In this document: positions 17,192 through 24,615 of the stretch, piece after piece | Numbering within the stretch: the first letter of the stretch is position 1 | Layout: the number at the start of each line of letters is the position of its first letter | Assembly (NCBI GenBank): GCA_963698015.1 | Contig: OY969109.1 | Location: 310,001-374,000 of the forward strand | Length of the DNA stretch: 64,000 nt | Source of the DNA: VAXT01 sp963698015 | Lineage (GTDB): Bacteria > Actinomycetota > Thermoleophilia > Gaiellales > Gaiellaceae | Reading direction: 5' to 3' | The notes under the pieces: model-generated | What the model was told of the DNA's origin: nothing | The model's database searches: none | What the model saw: the letters and a program-made list of their open reading frames with translations, nothing else | Translations under genes and position numbers: made by a program

Positions 17192-18145
17192 TCAGGAGAC
17201 GGCCGGTTCGAGCTCGGTCACCTCGACGCCACCTGCCAGCCGACTCGCCTCGCGTGGATCGAATCGGCCCGCGCCGACCTCGAGCGTCGACGCGGCGCCG
17301 GCCGCCACGGCCGACCGGAGCGCCTCTTCGATCGGCTTGTCCGCGTCCCGCGCTGCGAGGAAGGCGGATAGCAGCACGTCGCCGGAACCGACCGTCGAGG
17401 CAGGTTCGACCTCGGGGGCCACGGCCCGCAGCCGCTTCACCTCACGCTCCTCGCGGAGCAGCGCGAAGCAGCCCGACTCCTGCGTGATCAGCACGTTGCG
17501 CGCACCGAGCTCGGCGATGTCCTCCAGCGCCTGGATGAAGTCCTGGTCCTCGTGGAACTCCTGCCCGACGAGACTCTCCGCCTCGCGCTGGTTCGGCGAG
17601 ACGAGGAACGGCTCGGCCGCAGTTCCCATCCGGAGTGGTTCGCCTTCCGCATCGAGCACGGTCGCGATGCTGCGCTTGTTCAGCTCGCGGATCAGCTCGC
17701 CGTAGAAGTCGTCCTCGACCCCGCGCGGGAGTGAGCCCGCGAAGATGACCACGTCGGCCGCCCTCGCCAGGTAGCGCAGCTTCTCCCGGAACATCTCCAG
17801 CTCCTCGGGCTCGACATGCGGGCCCCACTCGTTGATCTCGGTGTACGAGCTCGAGGTCGGGTCGACGACGGCGGTCGAGGTGCGCGACTCGTCGGCGATG
17901 CGGACGAAGTCGTTGAGGATCGCCTCTCCGGTCAACTGCTCGACGAGGCGCGTCCCGGTCAGGCCGCCCGCGAGGCCCGTGGCGACGACCGGCACCTCGA
18001 GCCGCTTCAGCGCCCGCGCGACGTTGATGCCCTTGCCGCCGGCGAGCGTCAGCCCGCCGCTCGCCCGGTGCCGCTGGCCGCGCTGGAAGTTGGGCACGGT
18101 CAGCGTCCGGTCGAGGGCTGCGTTGAGCGTGACGGTGACGATCAT
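17192..18145 (-). CDS. PfkB-family sugar kinase, 1-phosphofructokinase type
   Basis: A 317-residue ribokinase-fold kinase. From ATG 18145 it begins MIVTVTLNAALDRTLTVP, the usual 1-phosphofructokinase/tagatose-6-phosphate kinase start. It shows the sugar-site LAGGKGINVARALKRL, and the C-terminal anion hole/catalytic base motif STVGSGDVLLSAFLA, where the family usually has GAGD; here G-S-G-D with Asp retained. Substrate could be fructose-1-phosphate or a related sugar phosphate; no PTS genes are adjacent. An upstream ATG at 18172 is rejected because the GGGAGG ribosome-binding site lies downstream of it. That site lies in the stem of the 162-bp palindrome. Confidence 0.85.
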   Translation of the reverse strand: MIVTVTLNAALDRTLTVPNFQRGQRHRASGGLTLAGGKGINVARALKRLEVPVVATGLAGGLTGTRLVEQLTGEAILNDFVRIADESRTSTAVVDPTSSSYTEINEWGPHVEPEELEMFREKLRYLARAADVVIFAGSLPRGVEDDFYGELIRELNKRSIATVLDAEGEPLRMGTAAEPFLVSPNQREAESLVGQEFHEDQDFIQALEDIAELGARNVLITQESGCFALLREEREVKRLRAVAPEVEPASTVGSGDVLLSAFLAARDADKPIEEALRSAVAAGAASTLEVGAGRFDPREASRLAGGVEVTELEPAVS

Positions 18146-18153
18146 CGGATTAC

Positions 18154-18315
18154 GTGAGCCTCCCGGTGGCATTGCCGGATGCCTGGGTCGCTAGCACCAA
18201 GCCAGGCAAGGACGCAGGGAGCCCCGATAGGACGACCTATCGGGGCGACTAAGGACGCGGCATGGCGCAGCGTGATAGCGGGCCAGGCGCCGGAGGATGC
18301 CCCCGGGGGGCTCAC
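18154..18315. repeat. 162-bp imperfect palindrome between dacA-type gene and sugar kinase
   Basis: Outer arms GTGAGCCTCCCGG (18154-18166) and CCGGGGGGCTCAC (18303-18315) pair in 12 of 13 positions. Inner arms GGCAT..CCGG..GCCTGG also pair, as do CGCTA-CAC segments. The centre is a perfect 11-bp hairpin, GCCCCGATAGG-ACGA-CCTATCGGGGC (18221-18246). The whole gap folds into one long hairpin. On the minus strand the outer stem contains the carboxypeptidase stop codon on one side and the kinase ribosome-binding site GGGAGG on the other, so folding would hide that site. It is either a cis-regulatory RNA, a terminator or a decayed mobile palindrome. Confidence 0.6.
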
Positions 18316-19430
18316 CTAACCCATCCCCACATGTTGTGCGCGGCACGCTTGACGTACCAGCCCGCGCGGGCGGCGGCTCCCGGCTCGTCCATCGACCGAT
18401 CGGCGACGAGCGGCGAGCGCGCCAAGAGCTTGCCCCGCTCGTATACGCGTACCTCTCCCAGCTCCTGGCCCTTCCGGACGGGCAGGTCGACACCCATCGG
18501 CGCCACGATACGCTCCACGAGCGGACGGCCCGTGACGACGGCTCGCCCGACGGAGCGCGGGGCGACCAGATCGAGGTCGCTCTTGCCGTACGAGGTGCGC
18601 GCACTCGCATAGACCCGACCCGCGGTGACCGTCTGGACGACCCGGAAGCGCGCGAGCCCCCAGGTCATCAGCTCCGCAAGATCGTCGTTGCGAACGCGCC
18701 GGGACGGGCTGCCGAGGATCGTGGCGTAGACGGTGACGCCCGGGCCGCGGACGGCGCCGACCTCGGACCAGCCCGCGGCAGCGGTATGCCCGGTCTTCAC
18801 ACCGACCACGCCCGGATAGACGCCGAGCAGGTCGTTCCACGTGTGCAGCCGGCGATCGCCCTCGATCGTCGCATCGCGCATGGCGACGATCTTGCGCACG
18901 ACCGGCTTCTGCATCAGCAGCCGGGCCAGCGTCGTCACGTCGCGCGCGCTCGAGACATGTCCCGGAGCGTCGAGGCCGTCGGGGCGGACGAAGTGCGTCG
19001 AGTCGAGCCCGAGCTGCCGCGCCCGCCGGTTCATCAGCGCGACGAACCTGGTCTCGCTGCCGTGGCCGACGTGGTCGGCCAGCGCCCAGGCGGCGTCGTT
19101 CGCGCTCTGGATGAGCGCCGCCTCGATGAGGTCCCGCACCGAGATCCGCTCGCCGGCGCGTAGGCCGATGCTGGATTCGCCGACGGCTGCCGCATCGGGT
19201 GAGATCGCGACCATGTCGCTGAGCCGCGAGCGCTCGAGGGTGAGCAGCACGGTCATCATCTTCGTCAGGCTCGCGATCGGGACCCGCTCGCCCGGATTGT
19301 GCGCGAGCAGCACCTCTCCGTTGCGTCCGTCCTCGACGAGATAGGCGCGCGCGTGGACGCTCGGTCCAGCCGAGAGGGCGGGCGGAACGAGGGCGAGTGC
19401 GGCCGCGCAGACGAGCAGGCCCAACTTCAC
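18312..19430 (-). CDS. D-alanyl-D-alanine carboxypeptidase (S11 family, PBP5-like)
   Basis: A 372-residue exported enzyme that trims the terminal D-Ala from peptidoglycan stems. A signal peptide (about 1-21) precedes the serine-peptidase motifs: SLTK (active Ser/Lys), SAND (SxN) and KTGHT (KTG). A C-terminal domain of about 90 residues follows. It ends in an aromatic amphipathic stretch (NMWGWVR), which may anchor it to the membrane. GTG start at 19430; TAGCCT 8 bases upstream is a plausible leaderless -10. Confidence 0.92.
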   Translation of the reverse strand: MKLGLLVCAAALALVPPALSAGPSVHARAYLVEDGRNGEVLLAHNPGERVPIASLTKMMTVLLTLERSRLSDMVAISPDAAAVGESSIGLRAGERISVRDLIEAALIQSANDAAWALADHVGHGSETRFVALMNRRARQLGLDSTHFVRPDGLDAPGHVSSARDVTTLARLLMQKPVVRKIVAMRDATIEGDRRLHTWNDLLGVYPGVVGVKTGHTAAAGWSEVGAVRGPGVTVYATILGSPSRRVRNDDLAELMTWGLARFRVVQTVTAGRVYASARTSYGKSDLDLVAPRSVGRAVVTGRPLVERIVAPMGVDLPVRKGQELGEVRVYERGKLLARSPLVADRSMDEPGAAARAGWYVKRAAHNMWGWVR

Positions 19431-19448
19431 GGGCGGGAAGGCTAGCCG

Positions 19449-19544
19449 TTAGAGCGCGCCGCGGACGACGAGCACGGCGGCCGTCACGAGCAGGAGGAAC
19501 GCGACCGGGAGGGCGTACCGCCTCGCTTCTGTGCGCCAGTCCAT
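19449..19544 (-). CDS. 31-residue single-pass membrane peptide after pyrF
   Basis: From ATG 19544 the product is MDWRTEARRYALPVAFLL followed by a hydrophobic stretch and a short basic end, i.e. one transmembrane helix with a positively charged cytoplasmic N-terminus. It starts 2 bases after the pyrF stop, so translation is likely coupled. An in-frame GTG just upstream could add three residues. Function is unknown. Confidence rests on position and hydrophobic pattern only. Confidence 0.5.
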   Translation of the reverse strand: MDWRTEARRYALPVAFLLLVTAAVLVVRGAL

Positions 19545-19546
19545 CG

Positions 19547-20476
19547 TCACCACCCCGAGGCCGACCAGACCTCGCTCTTCAGCCGCGCCGCCTCGGCCGC
19601 TGCCGCGGAGCGCCAGTCGTCGTCTGTCGACCGGAACGCGTAGATCACCGAGCGCGACGCCGCAACGAGCGCGCTCGCCGGCCCGCTCGTGAACGCACGC
19701 GCCACGTCGGCCGGGCCTGCGCCCTGCGCGCCGATTCCCGGCAGGAGCAGGACGGCCCGCGGGAGCAGCCTCCGCGCCTCGCTGACGGCCCGCGGGTGCG
19801 TCGCGCCCACGACGGCGCCCACGCTCGACAGGCCGCGCTCGCCGACGAGCTCCTCGCCCCACTCGGCGACGAGGCTCGCCACGTGCTGCCAGAGCGGCGT
19901 CCCGTCGGAGAGGGCGAGATCCTGGATGTCCGCGACGCCCTCGTTCGAGGTCTTGACGAGACAGAAGATGCCCGCGCCCTCACGCCGGCAGGCCGCGATG
20001 AACGGCTCGAGCGAGTCGAGGCCGAGGTACGGGTTGACGGTCATCGCATCGGCCAGCGGCGCGCGACCTTCGGCCCCTTCCAGGTAGGCAGATGCGTAGG
20101 CCCGCGCAGTCGAGCCGATGTCTCCGCGCTTCGCGTCTGCGACCACGATCAGGCCGGCCGTGCGCGCATAGGCGCAGACGTTCTCGAGCGCCTCCATCCC
20201 GGGCGACCCGAGCGCCTCGAAGAAGGCGAGCTGCGGCTTCACGCCGACCGCATATGCGGCGACCGCGTCGATCACGCCGCGGCAGAAGCGGGCGCACGCG
20301 TCGGCCGCCTCGGAGCGGCCGAGGCCCGCCTCGCCCGCGAGCTCGAGCGGCAGCAGCTCGGGCATCGGGTCGAGCCCGACGAGCAGCTGGCTCCGTTTGC
20401 GCTCGACGGCTTCGGCGAGCCGGTCTCCGAACGCCGTCACGGTCGTCACGGGCCCAGCCTCGAGATCCTGAATCAT
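19547..20476 (-). CDS. pyrF: Orotidine-5'-phosphate decarboxylase (long, type 2)
   Basis: A 309-residue enzyme of the last UMP step. The catalytic array is VADAKRGDIGSTA, and LLVGLDPMPELLP is near the N-terminus; the length fits the actinobacterial type 2 family, which is longer than the 230-240-residue type 1. ATG start with a -10-like TACTCT (20489-20484) 7 bases upstream, suggesting a leaderless transcript. pyrE lies nearby on the same strand, with HU between. Confidence 0.95.
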   Translation of the reverse strand: MIQDLEAGPVTTVTAFGDRLAEAVERKRSQLLVGLDPMPELLPLELAGEAGLGRSEAADACARFCRGVIDAVAAYAVGVKPQLAFFEALGSPGMEALENVCAYARTAGLIVVADAKRGDIGSTARAYASAYLEGAEGRAPLADAMTVNPYLGLDSLEPFIAACRREGAGIFCLVKTSNEGVADIQDLALSDGTPLWQHVASLVAEWGEELVGERGLSSVGAVVGATHPRAVSEARRLLPRAVLLLPGIGAQGAGPADVARAFTSGPASALVAASRSVIYAFRSTDDDWRSAAAAEAARLKSEVWSASGW

Positions 20477-20502
20477 CGGGGTGAGAGTAGCGAGCGCCCC
20501 GG

Positions 20503-20537
20503 AAGAAAAGAGAAGGGCCGCCGGAGCAGCCCCTCTC
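20503..20537 (-). terminator. Intrinsic terminator after the HU gene
   Basis: Minus-strand stem GAGAGGGGC (20537-20529) pairs with GCCCTTCTC (20518-20510) in 8 of 9 positions, followed by TTTTCTT (20509-20503). This is the clearest U-tract terminator in the window and separates HU from pyrF. Confidence 0.75.
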
Positions 20538-20561
20538 GAAACTTCCGGTGTTGCCGCAGTG

Positions 20562-20855
20562 CTACATCATCCCCGCGCCGCTCTTCACGGCCTGCTTCAA
20601 CTGACTGCCGGCCGAGAACTTGGGGACGGTCGTTGCCGGGATCTGGACTCGCTCCGTGGGATTCCTCGGGTTGACGCCCTGGCGCGCGGCGCGCCGCTGG
20701 GTCGTGAACTTGCCGAACCCGGTGAATGCCACCTCGCCGCCCGAGCGCAGGACATCGGTGATCGAGTCCAGGAACGCGTCCACGGCTTCCGCAGCGTCGC
20801 GCTTCGAGATTCCTGCCTTGTCCGCGACCCTGTCGACGAACTCCTGTTTTGTCAC
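20562..20855 (-). CDS. HU-family nucleoid DNA-binding protein
   Basis: A 97-residue HU/IHF-fold protein (TKQEFVDRVADKAGISKRDA N-terminus; FTGFGKFTTQRRAARQGVNP, the DNA-binding arm region). It bends and compacts DNA as a dimer. The start is taken as GTG 20855 rather than ATG 20861: the GGGAGG ribosome-binding site directly abuts that ATG but lies 6 bases before the GTG, and HU proteins normally begin M-T-K. It has its own promoter and terminator. Confidence 0.95.
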   Translation of the reverse strand: MTKQEFVDRVADKAGISKRDAAEAVDAFLDSITDVLRSGGEVAFTGFGKFTTQRRAARQGVNPRNPTERVQIPATTVPKFSAGSQLKQAVKSGAGMM

Positions 20856-20893
20856 GTGCATCCTCCCTCTAACGTTGCGGTTAGCGCAGTCGG

Positions 20894-20922
20894 ACCCTAA
20901 CAGCCAAGCCGTTTCGGCTCAA
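20894..20922 (-). promoter_or_regulatory. Sigma70-type promoter of the HU gene
   Basis: Minus strand: -35 TTGAGC (20922-20917), 17-base spacer, -10 TAGGGT (20899-20894). It overlaps the pyrE stop codon. A leader of about 35 bases with a good Shine-Dalgarno sequence follows, so unlike many genes here HU is not leaderless. Confidence 0.5.
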
Positions 20923-21476
20923 CCATGCGGCTTTGCGGCGGTTTTCTCCGCCGAGAGCAACTCTCCTGCCCGAAAAAGCGGCACGAGACGGGCTCCACGG
21001 CGCGCGAGAGCGTCCGCTCCGCCCTCCTCGCGGTCGAGCACACAGACCGCGATTCGGCACTCCAGGCCGGCTTCTCTGACGGCATCGAGCGCCTCCACGA
21101 CGGCCCCGCCGGAGGTGACGACGTCCTCCACGAGGCACACCCGCTCGCCCGGCTCGAAGACGCCTTCGAGGCGATTCGCGGTGCCGTACTCCTTCGCCGC
21201 CTTGCGGACGATCAGGAACGGGAGCCCGGAGGACATCGACGCGGCTGCCGCGAGCGCCACCGCACCGAGCTCCGGGCCGGCCAGCCGCACGGCGTCGGGC
21301 TCGTGCTCGGAGACCGTGGCCGCGATGTGCTCGCCGAGCGCCGCCAGCAGCTCGGGCCGCGTCTCGAAGCGGTACTTGTCGAGGTAGTAGTTCGAGCGGC
21401 GCCCCGAGCGCAGGACGAAGTCGCCCTCGAGGTAGGCGTGCTCGCGGATCGCGGTTCCGAGGTCCTCGCGCTTCAC
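20919..21476 (-). CDS. pyrE: Orotate phosphoribosyltransferase
   Basis: A 185-residue type I PRTase. The PRPP-binding loop reads VCLVEDVVTSGGAVVEAL, and the early motif GRRSNYYLDKYRF with PELLAALGEHIA matches PyrE. It makes OMP, the substrate of PyrF nearby. The start overlaps the 3' end of the 68-residue protein by 4 bases. Confidence 0.95.
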   Translation of the reverse strand: MKREDLGTAIREHAYLEGDFVLRSGRRSNYYLDKYRFETRPELLAALGEHIAATVSEHEPDAVRLAGPELGAVALAAAASMSSGLPFLIVRKAAKEYGTANRLEGVFEPGERVCLVEDVVTSGGAVVEALDAVREAGLECRIAVCVLDREEGGADALARRGARLVPLFRAGELLSAEKTAAKPHG

Positions 21477-21679
21477 GTCGCGGCGGCCCGAAGGGCGTCG
21501 CGCGCGTGGACGAGCAGCGGGGCCGCCTCGGGCGAGTCGCCGTGCAGCGAGACGAGTGAGCCGTCCGCGAAGTAGAGGTCGATTCGCTCGCGCCCCTCCC
21601 GGCCCCGGCGCGCATAGAGGCCGATGCCGAGGAGCGACCCGACGGCGAATCCGAGCGCGATGAGCTTACGGCGTCCCAT
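21473..21679 (-). CDS. 68-residue membrane-anchored conserved small protein
   Basis: N-terminal GRRKLIALGFAVGSLLGIGL is one transmembrane helix, followed by a basic stretch (YARRGREGRERID) and a soluble tail (LYFADGSLVSLHGDSPEAA). Function unknown. It lies between the roadblock gene (14-base overlap) and pyrE (4-base overlap) in one transcription unit. Confidence 0.7.
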   Translation of the reverse strand: MGRRKLIALGFAVGSLLGIGLYARRGREGRERIDLYFADGSLVSLHGDSPEAAPLLVHARDALRAAAT

Positions 21680-22082
21680 TGCTCTTGGGCCGTGTCGTGC
21701 GCGGCTTCGGCTTGGGCTTCGGCTTCGGTTTGGCGGCCGGCTTCGCAGGCGGCTTGGCCACGGCCCGCAGACAGCTCTTCAGGTCGTAGAAGACGAGCCC
21801 GGCCGTGGGCTCGGCGGAGGTCGAGGCGGCGATCATCGTCCGGCCGTCCTTCACGACGAAGAGGCTTCCGTCCCCGGTCGACGCCTCGATCTGCGTGAGC
21901 TCGCCCTCGCCGATCTGCCCAGCCTGCTCGAGCAGCGCCTTCGCGCTCATGGCGATGCGCTCGGCGCGGTCCTCGGGAATCGTCGCCGCGACGACCTTCC
22001 CGTCGGCGCCGAACAGGACCGCGGACTCGACCTGCGACGAGATCGCGGTCAACTCGGCGAGCGCCGCACTGGGCTCCGTCAT
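21666..22082 (-). CDS. Roadblock/LC7-domain protein with Lys-Pro tail
   Basis: A 138-residue protein. From ATG 22082 it begins MTEPSAALAELTAISSQVES, and the middle (LFGADGKVVAATIPED...SLFVVKDGRTMIAA) fits the roadblock/longin-like fold used in small-GTPase control and bacterial polarity systems. The last 25 residues are a low-complexity KP repeat (AKPKPKPKPKPR), likely disordered and DNA- or membrane-binding. No GTPase gene adjoins. It diverges from YihY across a symmetric promoter. Confidence 0.72.
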   Translation of the reverse strand: MTEPSAALAELTAISSQVESAVLFGADGKVVAATIPEDRAERIAMSAKALLEQAGQIGEGELTQIEASTGDGSLFVVKDGRTMIAASTSAEPTAGLVFYDLKSCLRAVAKPPAKPAAKPKPKPKPKPRTTRPKSNGTP

Positions 22083-22089
22083 GGCCGAG

Positions 22090-22099
22090 AGACTAGCCT
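22090..22099. promoter_or_regulatory. Symmetric bidirectional -10 core, roadblock/YihY
   Basis: AGACTAGCCT fits ANNNTANNNT. Plus -10 TAGCCT (22094-22099) is 8 bases before the YihY ATG at 22108; minus -10 TAGTCT (22095-22090) is 7 bases before the roadblock ATG at 22082. Both transcripts would be leaderless. Confidence 0.5.
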
Positions 22100-22107
22100 C
22101 CCGCACC

Positions 22108-22926
22108 ATGCGCGAGGTATTCAGCAAGTTTTTCGCCGACCGGGGGACGCACCTCGCGGCGATGATCGCCTATTTCGCGCTCCTCTCGTTCGTTCCACTC
22201 GTCTTCCTCGCGCTCGCGTTCCTCGGGTTCGCCGGCCGCGCAGACGAGTCGAGCTACCTCGTGACCGAGCTGAACAAGGCGTTCCCGACGAGCTCCGTGG
22301 ACAGCATCGTCCGCGTCGTCCGCTCGGTGCAGGACAACGCCGCGACGCTCGGCGTGATCGGCGCCCTCTTCCTCGGCTGGACCTCGCTCTCGCTCTTCAG
22401 CGTGCTCGAGTCGGCGTTCAACATCGTGTACGGCAAGCCGAACCGCTCCTTCCTGCACGGGAAGCTGCTCGCGGTCACGCTGCTCGTCGGGTCGCTCGCA
22501 ACGCTGTTCATCGGCCTGCTCGTCGGCTCGATCGGCCACGACGTGCTGAAGCGCTTCGCCGGCGGGTTCTTCGGCAACTCGTTCGTCGCGTTCGTGAGCT
22601 CGATCCTGGTCTCGACGCTCGCGGTCTTCGTCTTCCTCTTCACCGTCTACTACCTGCTCACGAACGAGAAGCTCACGTGGCGGGAGGTGCTCCCGGGTGC
22701 GATCGTCGCGACGATCGCCCTCGAGACGAGCTTCCAGCTCCTGCCGCTCTATCTGCGGCTCTCGAAGAACGTGATCGCGCTCCAGGCGTTCGGCGCGCCG
22801 GCGCTCCTGCTCGTGTGGCTGTACCTGATGGCGAACGTGATCGTCTTCGGCGCCGAGATCAACTGGTGGCACTCGCGAGGCCGCCGCGAAGCGGTCGAGC
22901 TGGAAGAAGCGCCCGGGCTCGCCTAG
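22108..22926 (+). CDS. YihY/BrkB family inner-membrane protein
   Basis: A 272-residue polytopic protein of the YihY (formerly RNase BN-like) family with about six helices. Signature segments are HLAAMIAYFALLSFVPLVFL, GWTSLSLFSVLESAFNIVYG and VLPGAIVATIALETSF, ending with NVIVFGAEINWWHSR. Function of the family is unresolved (proposed transporter or flippase). ATG 22108 was chosen over 22081 because it leaves the promoter core intact and the family starts near REVFSKF. Its stop overlaps the convergent cupin stop. Confidence 0.85.
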   Translation: MREVFSKFFADRGTHLAAMIAYFALLSFVPLVFLALAFLGFAGRADESSYLVTELNKAFPTSSVDSIVRVVRSVQDNAATLGVIGALFLGWTSLSLFSVLESAFNIVYGKPNRSFLHGKLLAVTLLVGSLATLFIGLLVGSIGHDVLKRFAGGFFGNSFVAFVSSILVSTLAVFVFLFTVYYLLTNEKLTWREVLPGAIVATIALETSFQLLPLYLRLSKNVIALQAFGAPALLLVWLYLMANVIVFGAEINWWHSRGRREAVELEEAPGLA

Positions 22927-23375
22927 GTCGCCTTGTTCCAGCCTTCTTCGTTATGGGCCCACGGGACTGCCTTGCCGCGCTCGAAGACCAGGTCGTTCTC
23001 GCCGCCCGCCCACACGCCGATCGTGTCGCTGTCCGGGTAGACGGAGACCGCGTACCCCAGGCCCCGCCGCGAGAACAGCAGCGTCCTCGCAGGCGCATCG
23101 CTGCGGTTCATGATCTTGTGCGCCCCTTCCGGACCGGCCGGGAAGCGGACGAGCTCGCCACGATCGAATGTGTGCTCCCCGTCCGGCGTCCGCACGACGA
23201 CCGTCCCCTCGACGACGAGCAACCACTCCTCGTCGTACTCGTAGTGATAGGGAGACGAGCCCTGGCCGGGCGCAACGTCGTAGATGAACATGAGCATCTC
23301 GGTCGACCCGGTCGCCTCGCCGACGTCGATCCTGCCGTCCGTGTTCGCTGCGCTGATGAGGTTGATCGAGTTCAT
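22923..23375 (-). CDS. Cupin-domain protein
   Basis: A 150-residue single-domain cupin. The motif 1 region reads SSPYHYEYDEEWLLVVEG, giving a HxEYDEEW metal-site variant; motif 2 is GELVRFPAGPEGAHKIMN with the distal His. Enzyme or binding role unknown. It overlaps the rdgB stop by 4 bases (ATGA) and forms the tail of the murI-rph-mgtC-rdgB operon. Confidence 0.8.
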   Translation of the reverse strand: MNSINLISAANTDGRIDVGEATGSTEMLMFIYDVAPGQGSSPYHYEYDEEWLLVVEGTVVVRTPDGEHTFDRGELVRFPAGPEGAHKIMNRSDAPARTLLFSRRGLGYAVSVYPDSDTIGVWAGGENDLVFERGKAVPWAHNEEGWNKAT

Positions 23376-23944
23376 GACTGCATTATCGAGGCGAGCAGGG
23401 CGCGGGCCGCGCGGGCTCGGTGCGAGTTGTCACGCTTCCAGTCGTCGCCGAGCTCCGCGACGGTTCGGTCCTCGCCGTCCGGGATGAAGACCGGGTCGAA
23501 GCCGAACCCTTCGCTGCCGCCCTGCTCCTCGGCGATCCGGCCCTCGAGGACGCCAGTGCCGCGGTGCTCGGCTCCTTCCGGCGAGATCGCCACGAGCTCG
23601 CAGACATAGCGCGCGCGGCGGCCCTCGCCCTGCACGCCCTCGAGCTCCTCGAGCGCGCGTTCGGCCTCGCGGCCCGCCGCCCAGCGCGCCGAGAGCACGC
23701 CCGGGCCGCCGCCGAGCCCCTCGATCTCGACGCCCGAGTCCTCGCCGAGCACCCAGCGATCGGATGTCAGCGTGCGTCCGAACTCGGCTTTCGCCCGTGC
23801 GTTCTCGAGGTACGTGCCGCCGCTCTCGGACGGGTACTCCCGCGCGTCGAGCAGCTCGAGCGACCACCCGTCGAGCGCGTGACCGAGCTCGCGGAGCTTG
23901 TTCTCGTTCGAGGAGGCGACTACCGCCCGGATCAGTTCGCCCAC
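23372..23944 (-). CDS. rdgB: XTP/dITP pyrophosphatase (HAM1 family)
   Basis: A 190-residue house-cleaning enzyme that hydrolyses non-canonical purine triphosphates. Motifs: VVASSNENKLREL (N-terminal SxNxxK), YLENARAKAE, LGEDSGVEIEGLGGGPG and GFGFDPVFIP; terminal SHRARAARAL replaces the usual SHR. murI-rph-rdgB order is common in actinobacteria. Confidence 0.95.
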   Translation of the reverse strand: MGELIRAVVASSNENKLRELGHALDGWSLELLDAREYPSESGGTYLENARAKAEFGRTLTSDRWVLGEDSGVEIEGLGGGPGVLSARWAAGREAERALEELEGVQGEGRRARYVCELVAISPEGAEHRGTGVLEGRIAEEQGGSEGFGFDPVFIPDGEDRTVAELGDDWKRDNSHRARAARALLASIMQS

Positions 23945-24615
23945 CGGACGCCGAGCACCGGTTCGAGGCGCATCAGCTCGGCCGTCACCGTTTCGGGCTG
24001 AACGTCCTCAACACGGACCTCGAGTGCCACCCTTCGGCGGTCGCGAGCATCTTCGACCTCGAACGCCCGCACGGCGACTCCGCGCGACTCGAGCGACTCG
24101 AGGAGGACGGACGGGCTCTCGTTCGCTCGCAACTCGACCTCGAGGCGAAGCTCGCCGGGCCGGATGCGCTCGAAGATCCTGTGGGCCGCGATCCGTAGTG
24201 GCCAGAGGCTGACGAGGACGACGATCGTCGCGAGCACGGCGCCGGAGTAGTAGCCCGCGCCGGACGCCATCCCGATCGCGGCGACGACCCACAGGCTCGC
24301 GGCGGTCGTCAGCCCGCGCACGGACAGGCCCTGGCGGATGATCGCGCCCGCTCCGAGGAAGCCGATCCCGGTCACGATCTGGGCGGCGATCCGCGTCGGG
24401 TCGTAGGTGACGCCGTCCCGGGACGAGAAGGTGAAGTCGGTCCACGCGTAGGCGGACACGATCGTGAACAACGCAGAGCCGACGGCGACGAGCGTGTGCG
24501 TGCGTAGTCCGGCGTCGTGCTCGCGAAGCTCGCGCTCGGCGCCGATCGCCCCTCCGAGGACTCCCGCCAGCACGAGACGGACCAGGACATCGGCCCAGCT
24601 CAGGTCAGGTAGCAC
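23932..24615 (-). CDS. MgtC/SapB family membrane protein
   Basis: A 227-residue protein with four to five N-terminal helices containing GGAIGAERELREHDAGLRTH and GIGFLGAGAIIRQGLSVRGL, the MgtC core. A C-terminal ACT-like cytosolic domain (about 150-227) follows. MgtC proteins modulate Mg2+/phosphate physiology and the F-type ATP synthase. It overlaps rdgB by 13 and rph by 11 bases, so it is part of the operon. Confidence 0.88.
   Translation of the reverse strand: MLPDLSWADVLVRLVLAGVLGGAIGAERELREHDAGLRTHTLVAVGSALFTIVSAYAWTDFTFSSRDGVTYDPTRIAAQIVTGIGFLGAGAIIRQGLSVRGLTTAASLWVVAAIGMASGAGYYSGAVLATIVVLVSLWPLRIAAHRIFERIRPGELRLEVELRANESPSVLLESLESRGVAVRAFEVEDARDRRRVALEVRVEDVQPETVTAELMRLEPVLGVRWAN

Noticed and set aside
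18221..18246. GG-ACGA-CC loop resembling a guanidine-II (mini-ykkC) riboswitch hairpin
   Set aside because: Only one such hairpin, on the plus strand with no downstream plus-strand gene; it is the centre of a larger palindrome.
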